64,000 bases of DNA from RGIG3102 sp045633415 (GTDB lineage Bacteria > Bacillota > Clostridia > Oscillospirales > Ruminococcaceae). The stretch lies in the NCBI GenBank assembly GCA_045633415.1, contig JAZQYH010000067.1, forward strand, positions 1-64,000, given 5' to 3'. Every line of letters begins with the position of its first letter. The stretch's first letter is position 1. Shown one piece after another: positions 7,744-14,915 of the stretch. The notes under the pieces were generated by a model. That model ran no database searches. It saw only the letters and a list, made by a program, of their open reading frames with translations, and was not told the DNA's origin. The position numbers were made by a program, and so were the translations under genes.

Positions 7744-8775
7744 ATGAAACAGAATCTTAAAGAATATATGCTTTTACAGACAGAAAAACTTCTGTCTATT
7801 CCTAGCCCAACAGGCTACACAAAAGAAGTAAGCGAATACCTTGTAAACGAACTTACTTCCATGGGTTATGCTCCATACACACTTAACAAAGGTGGCGTAA
7901 TCTGCCAGCTGAACGAAGGCGAAAATGCTCTTATGCTGGCTGCACATGTTGATACATTGGGGGCAATGGTAAAAACTATCAAAGGTAGCGGTGCTCTTAT
8001 CGTTACACCTCTTGGTGGTCTTCAGGCTCCAAACGTTGAAACAGAAACAGTTACAGTTATCACAAGAGAAGGCAAAAAATACGAAGGTACATTCCAGCTT
8101 GAAAATGCATCATCACATGTAAACAGAGAGGTGGCAACAGCTGTAAGAAGCTTTGACTCCACACTGGAAGTTCTTCTTGATGAAAAGGTTTACTCTAAAG
8201 ATGATACTAAAAAACTGGGTATCGAAACAGGTGACTTTGTTGCTGTTAACCCACGTTTCACAATTACAGAAAGTGGCTTTATCAAAAGCCGTTTCCTTGA
8301 TGACAAAGCTTCAGCAGCAGTTCTGCTGACACTGGCAAAAGCACTTAAAGATGGTGATATCACATTCAACAGAAAAGTATATATTAACTTTACTGTTTAT
8401 GAAGAAGTAGGTCATGGTGCAGCTGCAGGTGTTCCAGCTGATGTTGTAGATATGATTAGTGTTGATATGGGTTGTGTAGGTAATGGTCTTAACTGTAAAG
8501 AAACACAGGTATCTATCTGTGCCAAAGACTCTTCTGGTCCATACAACTATGATGTTGTAAACGACCTTGTAAATGCTGCTAAAAAAGCTGGAGCGGACTA
8601 TGCTATTGATATTTATCCATTCTATGGCTCTGACGTTGACGTAAGCCTTAAAGCTGGTTACGATATCCGCCACGGTCTTATCGGTCCAGGTGTATATGCA
8701 TCTCACGGCTACGAACGCAGCCATGTTGATGGTCTGGTAAATACCTATAAACTGTTGGAAGAATATTTGAAATAA
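7744..8775 (+). CDS. M42 family metallopeptidase (glutamyl aminopeptidase/endoglucanase M-like)
   Basis: 343 residues from the ATG at 7744, chosen because ACAGGAG lies about six bases upstream; an in-frame ATG at 7717 would put that site inside the coding region. M42 co-catalytic metal ligands are visible: AAHVDTLG near 70, FLDDKASAA near 190, YEEVGHGAA near 222 (with the catalytic glutamate), SVDMG near 245 and the C-terminal HGYERSH. M42 enzymes are cytosolic dodecameric aminopeptidases (TET-like) that degrade peptides. Co-transcribed with the Spo0A-like gene 15 bases downstream. Confidence 0.9.
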   Translation: MKQNLKEYMLLQTEKLLSIPSPTGYTKEVSEYLVNELTSMGYAPYTLNKGGVICQLNEGENALMLAAHVDTLGAMVKTIKGSGALIVTPLGGLQAPNVETETVTVITREGKKYEGTFQLENASSHVNREVATAVRSFDSTLEVLLDEKVYSKDDTKKLGIETGDFVAVNPRFTITESGFIKSRFLDDKASAAVLLTLAKALKDGDITFNRKVYINFTVYEEVGHGAAAGVPADVVDMISVDMGCVGNGLNCKETQVSICAKDSSGPYNYDVVNDLVNAAKKAGADYAIDIYPFYGSDVDVSLKAGYDIRHGLIGPGVYASHGYERSHVDGLVNTYKLLEEYLK

Positions 8776-8790
8776 ACAAAAGGAAATATT

Positions 8791-9114
8791 ATGTTGGAAA
8801 CAGAACTTATTTTACATAATGCTGGTATAACATCCAATTATAAAGGTTACTGGCTGTTAAACAGTGCAGTGGACATCCTGCTTGCAAATCAACAGGCAGA
8901 AAACAATATGGTAGATGCTGTGTATAAAACACTGGCACAGCAGTATGAAATCAGTCCTGTTTCTGTAGAACGTAATATATCCACAGTAATCAGCCGAGTG
9001 TGGGAAACTGCACCACAAAAGTTAAATAATGCACTGGGTAGGCGTGCTGTATGGCAACCGACGGTATCAGAGATTATTTTGCTTTTGACGGACAAAGTAA
9101 AAACACAACTTTAA
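8791..9114 (+). CDS. Stand-alone Spo0A-type DNA-binding (effector) domain protein
   Basis: 107 residues that align with the C-terminal effector domain of Spo0A over their whole length: a helical LHNAGITSNYKGYWLL start, a YEISPVSVERNIS recognition-helix region corresponding to FNTTASRVERAIR of Spo0A, and a PTVSEIILLLTDK end corresponding to PTNSEFIAMVADK. The phosphorylated receiver domain is missing altogether. In Spo0A this domain binds TTTGTCRAA boxes and contacts RNA polymerase. A receiver-less form could act constitutively or compete at 0A boxes. It follows an M42 peptidase gene and precedes a strong terminator. Confidence 0.8.
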   Translation: MLETELILHNAGITSNYKGYWLLNSAVDILLANQQAENNMVDAVYKTLAQQYEISPVSVERNISTVISRVWETAPQKLNNALGRRAVWQPTVSEIILLLTDKVKTQL

Positions 9115-9116
9115 AT

Positions 9117-9151
9117 AAAAAGACGCCCTTTTTGTATTGGGCGTCTTTTTT
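9117..9151 (+). terminator. Intrinsic terminator
   Basis: Perfect 12-base-pair stem AAAAAGACGCCC / GGGCGTCTTTTT with a ten-base loop and a run of Ts, immediately after the Spo0A-like gene. Confidence 0.9.
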
Positions 9152-9209
9152 ATTAATACAATGATGTTTAAATTTATACAAAAACTATGAAAAAATATAA
9201 ATAAAAGTA

Positions 9210-9238
9210 TTGTATTTTTGAATATTTGGGTGTATACT
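9210..9238 (+). promoter_or_regulatory. SigA-type promoter of the M14 peptidase gene
   Basis: TTGTAT at 9210-9215 and TATACT at 9233-9238, 17 bases apart, followed by an AGAGAGGAGAT ribosome binding site before the ATG at 9273. Confidence 0.6.
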
Positions 9239-9272
9239 GATACAGTAATATTAGAGAGGAGATATACTTAAT

Positions 9273-10970
9273 ATGAAAGAATATATTTTTGACCATTATT
9301 ATGTATATGAAGAGCTGACAGGACTTCTTAACGAGCTGTCAAATGAATACCCAGGACTTATCAAGGTTTCTTCCATCTGTACAACATTGGAAAACAGAGA
9401 AGTATGGGCATGTGAAATTACAAACTATGCAACTGGTGATGTGCTGGATAAACCAGCTTACTATGTTGACGGCAACCATCATGCAGGCGAAGTTACAGGC
9501 TCTATGGCAGCTGTACATCTTATCTACACACTGGTTACAAAATATGGTGTGGATGAAAAAATCACAGCCCTGCTGGATGAAAATGCTGTATATGTAATTC
9601 CAAGAATTACTCCAGACGGTGCAGAAACATACCTCACAACCAGCGAAAAACTGCGTAGTGTAAACAGACCATATCCATTTGAAAAACTGGACAAAGGTCT
9701 GCATATAAAAGATATGGATGGCGACGGCGTTATCCGTATGATGAGAATTGAAAGCCCTAACGGTGTATGGAAAGAATCTTCAGTTGACCCACGTGTTATG
9801 GTTAAACGTGCACCAGCTGATTTTGGCGGTAAATATTACAATGTTTATCCAGAAGGTTACATTGAAGGTTATGATGGCGTTAATATCTGGCCAGCAGAAG
9901 GCAAATGGGGTCTCGACTTCAACAGAAACTATCCACTTGGCTGGTTCCCAGAAAACCGTCAGCCAGGTGCTGGTAAATACCCACTTTCAAACCCAGAAAA
10001 CAAAGCAGTTGCAGATTTTGTTATTGCTCATCCAAATATCTGCTCAGCTGTTACTTATCATACATCTGGTGGTTGCTACATTTATCCACCAGGAACAATG
10101 CCAGAAAAGAATGCTGACCCTCGTGACATGAGAATGTTCAGAGAAATCGGTGCTATGGCTACAGAAGAAACAGGCTATGGTTGTTTCAATATTTTTGACG
10201 CATTCCTTACAGATACTGTAAACTATTCTTCAGGTGCATTTGATGACTGGATGTATTCAACACAGGGTGTTCCTACATACACAGCTGAACTTTGGGACCT
10301 GGAACTTCGTGCTGGAGTACCTAATGTTTACCCACGTACAACTCCAAAAACAGACAAAGAAAATGCAGAAGCAATGATTCTTGTTTACAAATGGGTTGAC
10401 GAAAATGTTCCAGTGCTTGCTTCTGGTAAACCAATCAAGGAATGGACAGAATTTGACCATCCACAGCTGGGTAAAGTAGAAATTGGCGGTCTTGATTTCA
10501 AATATACATGGCAAAACTGCCCTCCAGGCTATCTGGAACAGGAAGTTGAAAAGAATACAAACTTCTGTCTGCGTATGGCTATGACATGTCCAAAAGTTAA
10601 ATTTGACGCTGTTACAAGTGAAAAAGTAGGCGAAGGTGTTTACAAAGTTGTAGCTAAAGTTTCCAACGTTGGTTACCTGCCAACATTCGTAACAAATGAA
10701 GCAAAACGTCTTAAAGTTGATAAACCAATGTTTATCGAACTTGGCGGTGACTGTGCAGTTGTTATGGGTGAAAAAGTTGGTAGTCTGGGTCATCTCGAAG
10801 GCTTCTCTGGTGTGAAATCATTCTACGGTCACGACAGCATCAATACTCCAAAACATGCTCCATTTACAAAAGTTGTGGAATGGGTAGTTGCGGCTAAAGA
10901 AGGTACACAGCTTTCAGTAACAGTTAAAGGTGATAAAGCTGGTGTTGTTACAGCAGAAGTTACATTATAA
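9273..10970 (+). CDS. M14 family zinc carboxypeptidase, apparently cytosolic
   Basis: 565 residues. The zinc-binding HxxE motif is NHHAGE at residues 69-73, the substrate-binding RITP region is near 113, the asparagine-arginine pair is in GLDFNRNYP, the third zinc histidine is in TYHTSGG and the catalytic glutamate in YTAELWD. A glycine-rich C-terminal beta domain (from about 440) is extra to the catalytic fold. There is no signal peptide or membrane segment, unlike most secreted M14 enzymes, so it probably trims peptides inside the cell or leaves by a non-classical route. Monocistronic with its own promoter and terminator. Confidence 0.85.
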   Translation: MKEYIFDHYYVYEELTGLLNELSNEYPGLIKVSSICTTLENREVWACEITNYATGDVLDKPAYYVDGNHHAGEVTGSMAAVHLIYTLVTKYGVDEKITALLDENAVYVIPRITPDGAETYLTTSEKLRSVNRPYPFEKLDKGLHIKDMDGDGVIRMMRIESPNGVWKESSVDPRVMVKRAPADFGGKYYNVYPEGYIEGYDGVNIWPAEGKWGLDFNRNYPLGWFPENRQPGAGKYPLSNPENKAVADFVIAHPNICSAVTYHTSGGCYIYPPGTMPEKNADPRDMRMFREIGAMATEETGYGCFNIFDAFLTDTVNYSSGAFDDWMYSTQGVPTYTAELWDLELRAGVPNVYPRTTPKTDKENAEAMILVYKWVDENVPVLASGKPIKEWTEFDHPQLGKVEIGGLDFKYTWQNCPPGYLEQEVEKNTNFCLRMAMTCPKVKFDAVTSEKVGEGVYKVVAKVSNVGYLPTFVTNEAKRLKVDKPMFIELGGDCAVVMGEKVGSLGHLEGFSGVKSFYGHDSINTPKHAPFTKVVEWVVAAKEGTQLSVTVKGDKAGVVTAEVTL

Positions 10971-11003
10971 ATAAATTCAGAATGTCTCTTTGAATTAAAT
11001 ATT

Positions 11004-11036
11004 GTGCCGGGGGTAACCCCGGTGCTTTATTTTTCA
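11004..11036 (+). terminator. Intrinsic terminator
   Basis: CCGGGG / CCCCGG stem with a GTAA tetraloop extended by flanking weak pairs, then a TTTATTTTTC run, between the M14 gene and sppA. Confidence 0.8.
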
Positions 11037-11105
11037 CACATCATCCATTGAATTTATTTTGTAATTGTATATAATAAATATATAAATCAAATTTTGGAGA
11101 GAAAA

Positions 11106-12059
11106 ATGGACAAAAGTAAAAAACGTAACGGATTAATCATTTTCGGTTTTGTCACACTGATTTGTGTTTTTATGTTTTCCAGCTGTATGTCAGCATTTAT
11201 CAACGGGGGTATAGTTGTGGAAGAAACTTTACCTGAAGAAAGTTTTGCAATTATCACAATTTCGGGCACTATTCAGGCGGCACCTTCTTCACCAGTTGAT
11301 TCCTCCAGCTACAATCATTCAAACCTTATGGACTATGTAGACAGCCTTATGGAAGATGAAACAAACCATGGAATTCTTCTTAAAGTGAACAGTGGTGGCG
11401 GTACAGTTTATCATTCTGATGAGTTTTACCTTAAACTTATGGAGTATAAAGAGGTAACAGGCCGTCCTATCCACGCTTATTTTGAACAGACAGCTGCTTC
11501 TGGCGCATATTATATTTCTTGTGCCGCTGATTATATTTCAGCCAACAGAAACTGCTGGACAGGTTCAATCGGTGTAATCATTTCATACACAAATATGAAA
11601 GGCCTGTATGAAAAATTTGGTCTTGAAGAAGTTGTAATTTCAACAGGTGAAAACAAAGGCATGGGTTCATCAGCAGGTACACTTACAGATGAGCAGAGAG
11701 CTATTTATCAGAGCCTTGTTGACGAAAGCTACGCAGTATTTACAGACATTGTTGCCAAAGGCAGAAATATGGATATAGAAACAGTTCGTAAACTGGCTGA
11801 TGGCCGTGTGTATTCAGCTGAACAGGCGTATGAAAACGGACTGGTGGACAAAGTTGAGGGCTGGGAAGAAGCTCTGGCATATATGGAAGAAAAAACAGGT
11901 GTGGAAGGTTACAAAAAATATTTTGCATCCAATGCAACACTGCTGGACTATCTTTTATATAAGGTGGAAGATGTAATGCCATCCAGCGATATGGAAGTGC
12001 TTTCAGAAATTTCATCTTCACAGCTTTCTGGTATTCCGTTATATATGTGGATGAACTAA
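11106..12059 (+). CDS. sppA: Signal peptide peptidase SppA (S49 serine protease)
   Basis: 317 residues from the ATG at 11106, chosen because TTGGAGAG sits seven bases upstream; the longer TTG-initiated frame at 11094 overlaps that site. One N-terminal membrane segment (about residues 9-27) anchors it with the protease outside. The catalytic serine is in TAASGAYY (Ser 132) and the general-base lysine in GENKGMG (Lys 184), followed by the family's DGRVYSAEQA block. SppA cleaves leftover signal peptides in the membrane. A tiny downstream partner (SppI) was not seen. Monocistronic. Confidence 0.9.
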   Translation: MDKSKKRNGLIIFGFVTLICVFMFSSCMSAFINGGIVVEETLPEESFAIITISGTIQAAPSSPVDSSSYNHSNLMDYVDSLMEDETNHGILLKVNSGGGTVYHSDEFYLKLMEYKEVTGRPIHAYFEQTAASGAYYISCAADYISANRNCWTGSIGVIISYTNMKGLYEKFGLEEVVISTGENKGMGSSAGTLTDEQRAIYQSLVDESYAVFTDIVAKGRNMDIETVRKLADGRVYSAEQAYENGLVDKVEGWEEALAYMEEKTGVEGYKKYFASNATLLDYLLYKVEDVMPSSDMEVLSEISSSQLSGIPLYMWMN

Positions 12060-12090
12060 CATATTGCACATAAAACAGAATAAATTTTCA

Positions 12091-12124
12091 GCAGGGAAGG
12101 ACTTTGTCTTTCCTTGCTTTTTTA
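12091..12124 (+). terminator. Intrinsic terminator
   Basis: GCAGGGAAGGA / TCTTTCCTTGC stem with several G-U pairs and a short loop, followed by TTTTTT, 31 bases after the sppA stop. The T-run overlaps the -35 of the next promoter. Confidence 0.75.
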
Positions 12125-12149
12125 CATAAACAAATGGTAATATTATAAT
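12121..12149 (+). promoter_or_regulatory. SigA-type promoter of the nucleoside hydrolase pair
   Basis: TTTACA at 12121-12126 and a perfect TATAAT at 12144-12149, 17 bases apart, with a GGGAGGC ribosome binding site before the ATG at 12189. Confidence 0.7.
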
Positions 12150-12188
12150 AGGTATATCCATTTAAAATCAATTATCAGGGAGGCTATA

Positions 12189-12917
12189 ATGAAAAACATT
12201 ATTGTAGATATCGCTTCTTTGGGTCAGGATGCTCTTGTTAAAGCTCTTGAAAGCAAAGAATTAAATGTTTTGGGTGTTACAGTATCACCAGACGTAGAAA
12301 ACTATGACGACTTGTGTAACCTTAACATCAATGTTGTAAAACAGGTAAAAGACCTGCCAGTATTCAAAGGTGCACAGCGCCCACTGCTTTTAAAAGATTA
12401 CATAGCAGGTAAAACCTGCCCAGCTACATCAACAGAATATGCATTTGAAGAAAAACACGCTGTTAACTACCTTATTGACAGTGCAGAATCTGTAGAAGAA
12501 CTTGAAATTCTTTGTCTTGGTACACTTTCAAACGTTGCTCTTGCAATACTTAAAAATGAAGAAGCAATGAAAAAAGTAAAAAGAATTTACATTGCTGGCG
12601 GTGCATTACTGGGCTACCAGACAACAACACCTACATCACAGCACAACATTCTTGCAGACGTAGAAGCTGCTGAAACAGTGTTCCGTTCAGGTATCGACCT
12701 TACACTTATCCCAGCACATATCACAGAAAATCTGCCTATGACAGCACTGGATGTAGTTCTTGGTGCAGAATGTGAAACATGGGATGCATTCCTTACAATG
12801 GACACAGGCATCGGCTTTACACGCGGTCAGACAATCATCGACCTTGCAGGTCAGAACCCAATCAATGGTTTCAGAGCTACAGGCAAAAGACACACAGTTA
12901 TTACTGCAGTGAAATAA
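12189..12917 (+). CDS. Divergent nucleoside hydrolase-like protein lacking the metal-binding motif
   Basis: 242 residues, related to the inosine-uridine nucleoside hydrolase family by LCLGTLSNVALAIL near 112, the IAGGALLGY segment near 136 and QHNILADVEAAETVF near 155. The N-terminal DTDxxxDD calcium site of active enzymes is replaced by VDIASLGQDAL, so two of the metal-ligand aspartates are gone. The protein is also about 60 residues short and lacks the C-terminal HDP/QPDP-like active-site block. It lies 13 bases before a full-length paralogue. It may be a pseudoenzyme subunit or regulator, or bind a nucleoside without cleaving it. The reading frame is intact, so it is not an obvious pseudogene. 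Confidence 0.75.
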   Translation: MKNIIVDIASLGQDALVKALESKELNVLGVTVSPDVENYDDLCNLNINVVKQVKDLPVFKGAQRPLLLKDYIAGKTCPATSTEYAFEEKHAVNYLIDSAESVEELEILCLGTLSNVALAILKNEEAMKKVKRIYIAGGALLGYQTTTPTSQHNILADVEAAETVFRSGIDLTLIPAHITENLPMTALDVVLGAECETWDAFLTMDTGIGFTRGQTIIDLAGQNPINGFRATGKRHTVITAVK

Positions 12918-12930
12918 TCGGGAGGTAACT

Positions 12931-13860
12931 ATGAGAAAATTTATTATAGACACAGACGCAGCCAGCGACGACCTGGTTGCTTGTATACTTGCTCTCCGTG
13001 ACCCAGGCTGTGTGGTAGAAGCTATCACTATCTGTGCAGGTGTTCTGGACCACGAAACAGCTAATGTAAATGGTCGTGTAGCAGTTGAAATTGCAAAACG
13101 GGACCAGCCACCAGTTTACACAGGTATGACAAAGCCTCTGTGGCGTGCACCTATGACAGGTGAAAATGCCCACGGTAAAGATGGTCTTTCTGATGTTGGC
13201 CTGTCCAAAACAACACTGCCTTTCACACCAGGCCATGCTGTTGATAAAATCATCGAGCTGGCACTGAAATATGATGATCTGGAAATCATCACACTGGGAC
13301 CTATGACAAATATTGCTATGGCAGTTATGCTTAACCTTGAAGCTATGAAACGTGTTAAACGTATCTGGACAATGGGCGGTCAGTACAGAATGCCAAACCC
13401 AGTTACACCAAATGCTGAATATAACATCTGGGTAGACGCAGAAAGCTGTGACATTGTACTGCAGAGTGGTATTCCAGTAACATTTGTTCCACTGGATGCT
13501 TGCTACGGTGTTGCTGAAGTAACAAGAGAAGACAGAGAAAGACTTCTCAGCTACGGCACAGAATTTGGCGACTTTATCGTTAATGCAAACCAGAAACTTC
13601 TCCAGTTCAACATCGACTTCTACGACAAAGACATTATCAGCCAGCCAGACCCAACAGCTGTTGCAGCTGCTCTTTGTGAAGGTGTAGTTCTTGAACAGAG
13701 AACATGTACAGCTCGCTGTGAATCCAAATCTGAACCAGGCTATGGTCAGATTGTTTACAACTTTGACAGCACAGAACCACATAATGTAACAGTTGTTACT
13801 AAATTTGATGGTAAAAAATTCAAAGATTATCTCCATAACACAGCAGCACAGAAACTTTAA
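12931..13860 (+). CDS. Inosine-uridine-type nucleoside hydrolase
   Basis: 309 residues, normal length. The family signature is IDTDAASDD at residues 5-13 (calcium-binding DxDxxxDD), then ENAHGKDGL near 78, LGPMTNIAMA near 117, and NAEYNIWVDAES near 160. The active-site block near 243 reads SQPDPTAVAA, where many relatives have HDPxA, so histidine appears replaced by glutamine. These enzymes hydrolyse the N-glycosidic bond of ribonucleosides for salvage. Co-transcribed with the divergent paralogue upstream, using a GGGAGGTAAC ribosome binding site. Confidence 0.85.
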   Translation: MRKFIIDTDAASDDLVACILALRDPGCVVEAITICAGVLDHETANVNGRVAVEIAKRDQPPVYTGMTKPLWRAPMTGENAHGKDGLSDVGLSKTTLPFTPGHAVDKIIELALKYDDLEIITLGPMTNIAMAVMLNLEAMKRVKRIWTMGGQYRMPNPVTPNAEYNIWVDAESCDIVLQSGIPVTFVPLDACYGVAEVTREDRERLLSYGTEFGDFIVNANQKLLQFNIDFYDKDIISQPDPTAVAAALCEGVVLEQRTCTARCESKSEPGYGQIVYNFDSTEPHNVTVVTKFDGKKFKDYLHNTAAQKL

Positions 13861-13861
13861 T

Positions 13862-13896
13862 AAAAAAGGGATATGCATCTGCATATCCCTTTTTTA
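13862..13896 (+). terminator. Intrinsic terminator
   Basis: Perfect stem AAAAAGGGATATGC / GCATATCCCTTTTT with an ATCT loop, directly after the nucleoside hydrolase stop. Confidence 0.9.
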
Positions 13897-13907
13897 ATGA
13901 CATTATA

Positions 13908-13940
13908 AATAAAACCGGCATATCCTTCATATGCCGGTTT
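13908..13940 (-). terminator. Intrinsic terminator for the yesL-like gene
   Basis: Perfect 12-base-pair stem AAACCGGCATAT / ATATGCCGGTTT with a five-base loop. On the minus strand it is followed by TTTTATTT. It sits between the converging nucleoside hydrolase and YesL-like genes. Confidence 0.8.
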
Positions 13941-13949
13941 ATTGTTTTT

Positions 13950-14636
13950 TTAGATTATATCACTTATAAATTCAGGGTCGGTATGGGCAAAACCAGCAGC
14001 AAGGGCTGGTACAGAGAACATAACGAAAAATACCAGAGGCAATGTTTTTGGCAACATCAGAATTACAGTGCCGATTACAGCAAGTGATACAACCACTGCA
14101 ATAAGTGTGGATTTAATATTGATTACCGCAAGCGAAGCGGCATCAGCTATTCGTTCTTTTATAGTTTTGTCCTCGCTGTTTTCGCTGAAAGCAGGGAACA
14201 GGTGAATTGAAATTGACCACAGAATAATTATACCTATAAGGGATGCAGATGCAAAAGGAATAAAAATATAATTTTCTGATGCCATTGTAATGTATATTGC
14301 AAGACCTGCTATAAACAAATAGTTTAATACAGTCACTGCAAAACCGATTTTTACAGTTCTTTTAAAACTGCTTCTGAAGATATCGAAATATGTTTTGCCA
14401 ATCTGTTGAAGGTTACCTGTTTTTACAACATGGTTACTGCAGTACAACAAGGCAGTGATTGATGGTCCTGCTGTGAAAACAGTTATAAAGGGAATTACAG
14501 GGGCTATAGTAATCAAAAACAGAAAATTAAGTTTTACGATAGTCAACAAACCATCAGAATCCATAAGTATTTCACGCAGTCTTAAACTTTTACTGCCTTT
14601 TGTTATCTGGAATTTATTATCAGGACGTTTATCCAT
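13950..14636 (-). CDS. DUF624 (YesL-like) integral membrane protein
   Basis: 228 residues with about five hydrophobic segments (roughly 33-58, 95-120, 125-148, 175-198 and 200-218). The N-terminal FLFLITIAPVIPFITVFTAGPS region and the overall length match YesL/DUF624 proteins, which often lie beside carbohydrate ABC-transporter genes in Firmicutes. Here it is divergent from such an operon, which fits. The molecular role of the family is unknown. Ribosome binding site AGAGGT before the ATG. Confidence 0.75.
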   Translation of the reverse strand: MDKRPDNKFQITKGSKSLRLREILMDSDGLLTIVKLNFLFLITIAPVIPFITVFTAGPSITALLYCSNHVVKTGNLQQIGKTYFDIFRSSFKRTVKIGFAVTVLNYLFIAGLAIYITMASENYIFIPFASASLIGIIILWSISIHLFPAFSENSEDKTIKERIADAASLAVINIKSTLIAVVVSLAVIGTVILMLPKTLPLVFFVMFSVPALAAGFAHTDPEFISDII

Positions 14637-14819
14637 TTGTACCTCTATTTAAAATAATGATATACAAATTATAATAAATAAAAAATAAATGTTTTGCAAG
14701 TAAATCGGTAATTTTCCCCAAAAATCTATGGCTAGTTTTACCTTAAAAGTAATTTTGCACAAAAAAATCTATATATTTAGTTCAAATAAACTATTTTGTA
14801 TTAAAAACAAAAAAACTGC

Positions 14820-14848
14820 TTGAAAAAAATAAAAAAGAAATGTACCAT
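14820..14848 (+). promoter_or_regulatory. Candidate promoter of the sugar ABC-transporter operon
   Basis: TTGAAA at 14820-14825 and TACCAT at 14843-14848 with 17-base spacing. The -10 is weak. The 14637-14915 gap otherwise holds only A/T-rich sequence and the operator described next. Confidence 0.45.
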
Positions 14849-14867
14849 TATTAATGAAAAGGAAACT

Positions 14868-14879
14868 GGAAACGTTTCC
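14868..14879 (+). promoter_or_regulatory. LacI-family operator palindrome GGAAACGTTTCC
   Basis: A perfect 12-base palindrome with the central CG typical of LacI/GalR/CcpA-type operators. It lies about 20 bases after the expected transcription start, so bound regulator would block transcription. The likely ligand is the LacI protein encoded in the same operon at 17974. The site also resembles a catabolite-response element (about 11 of 14 positions), so CcpA control is an alternative or addition. Confidence 0.75.
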
Positions 14880-14915
14880 GAAATGTAAAACGTAATTCCA
14901 ACAGGAGGAAAAACT

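Noticed and set aside
11094..11105. Earlier TTG start for sppA
   Set aside because: The TTG is part of the TTGGAGAG ribosome binding site used by the ATG at 11106.
12901..13884. 327-codon minus-strand frame opposite the nucleoside hydrolase
   Set aside because: Shadow of a real gene: its product is dominated by Cys, Phe, Asn and Trp, as expected from reading ACA/GAA/AAA-rich codons backwards. No family motif.
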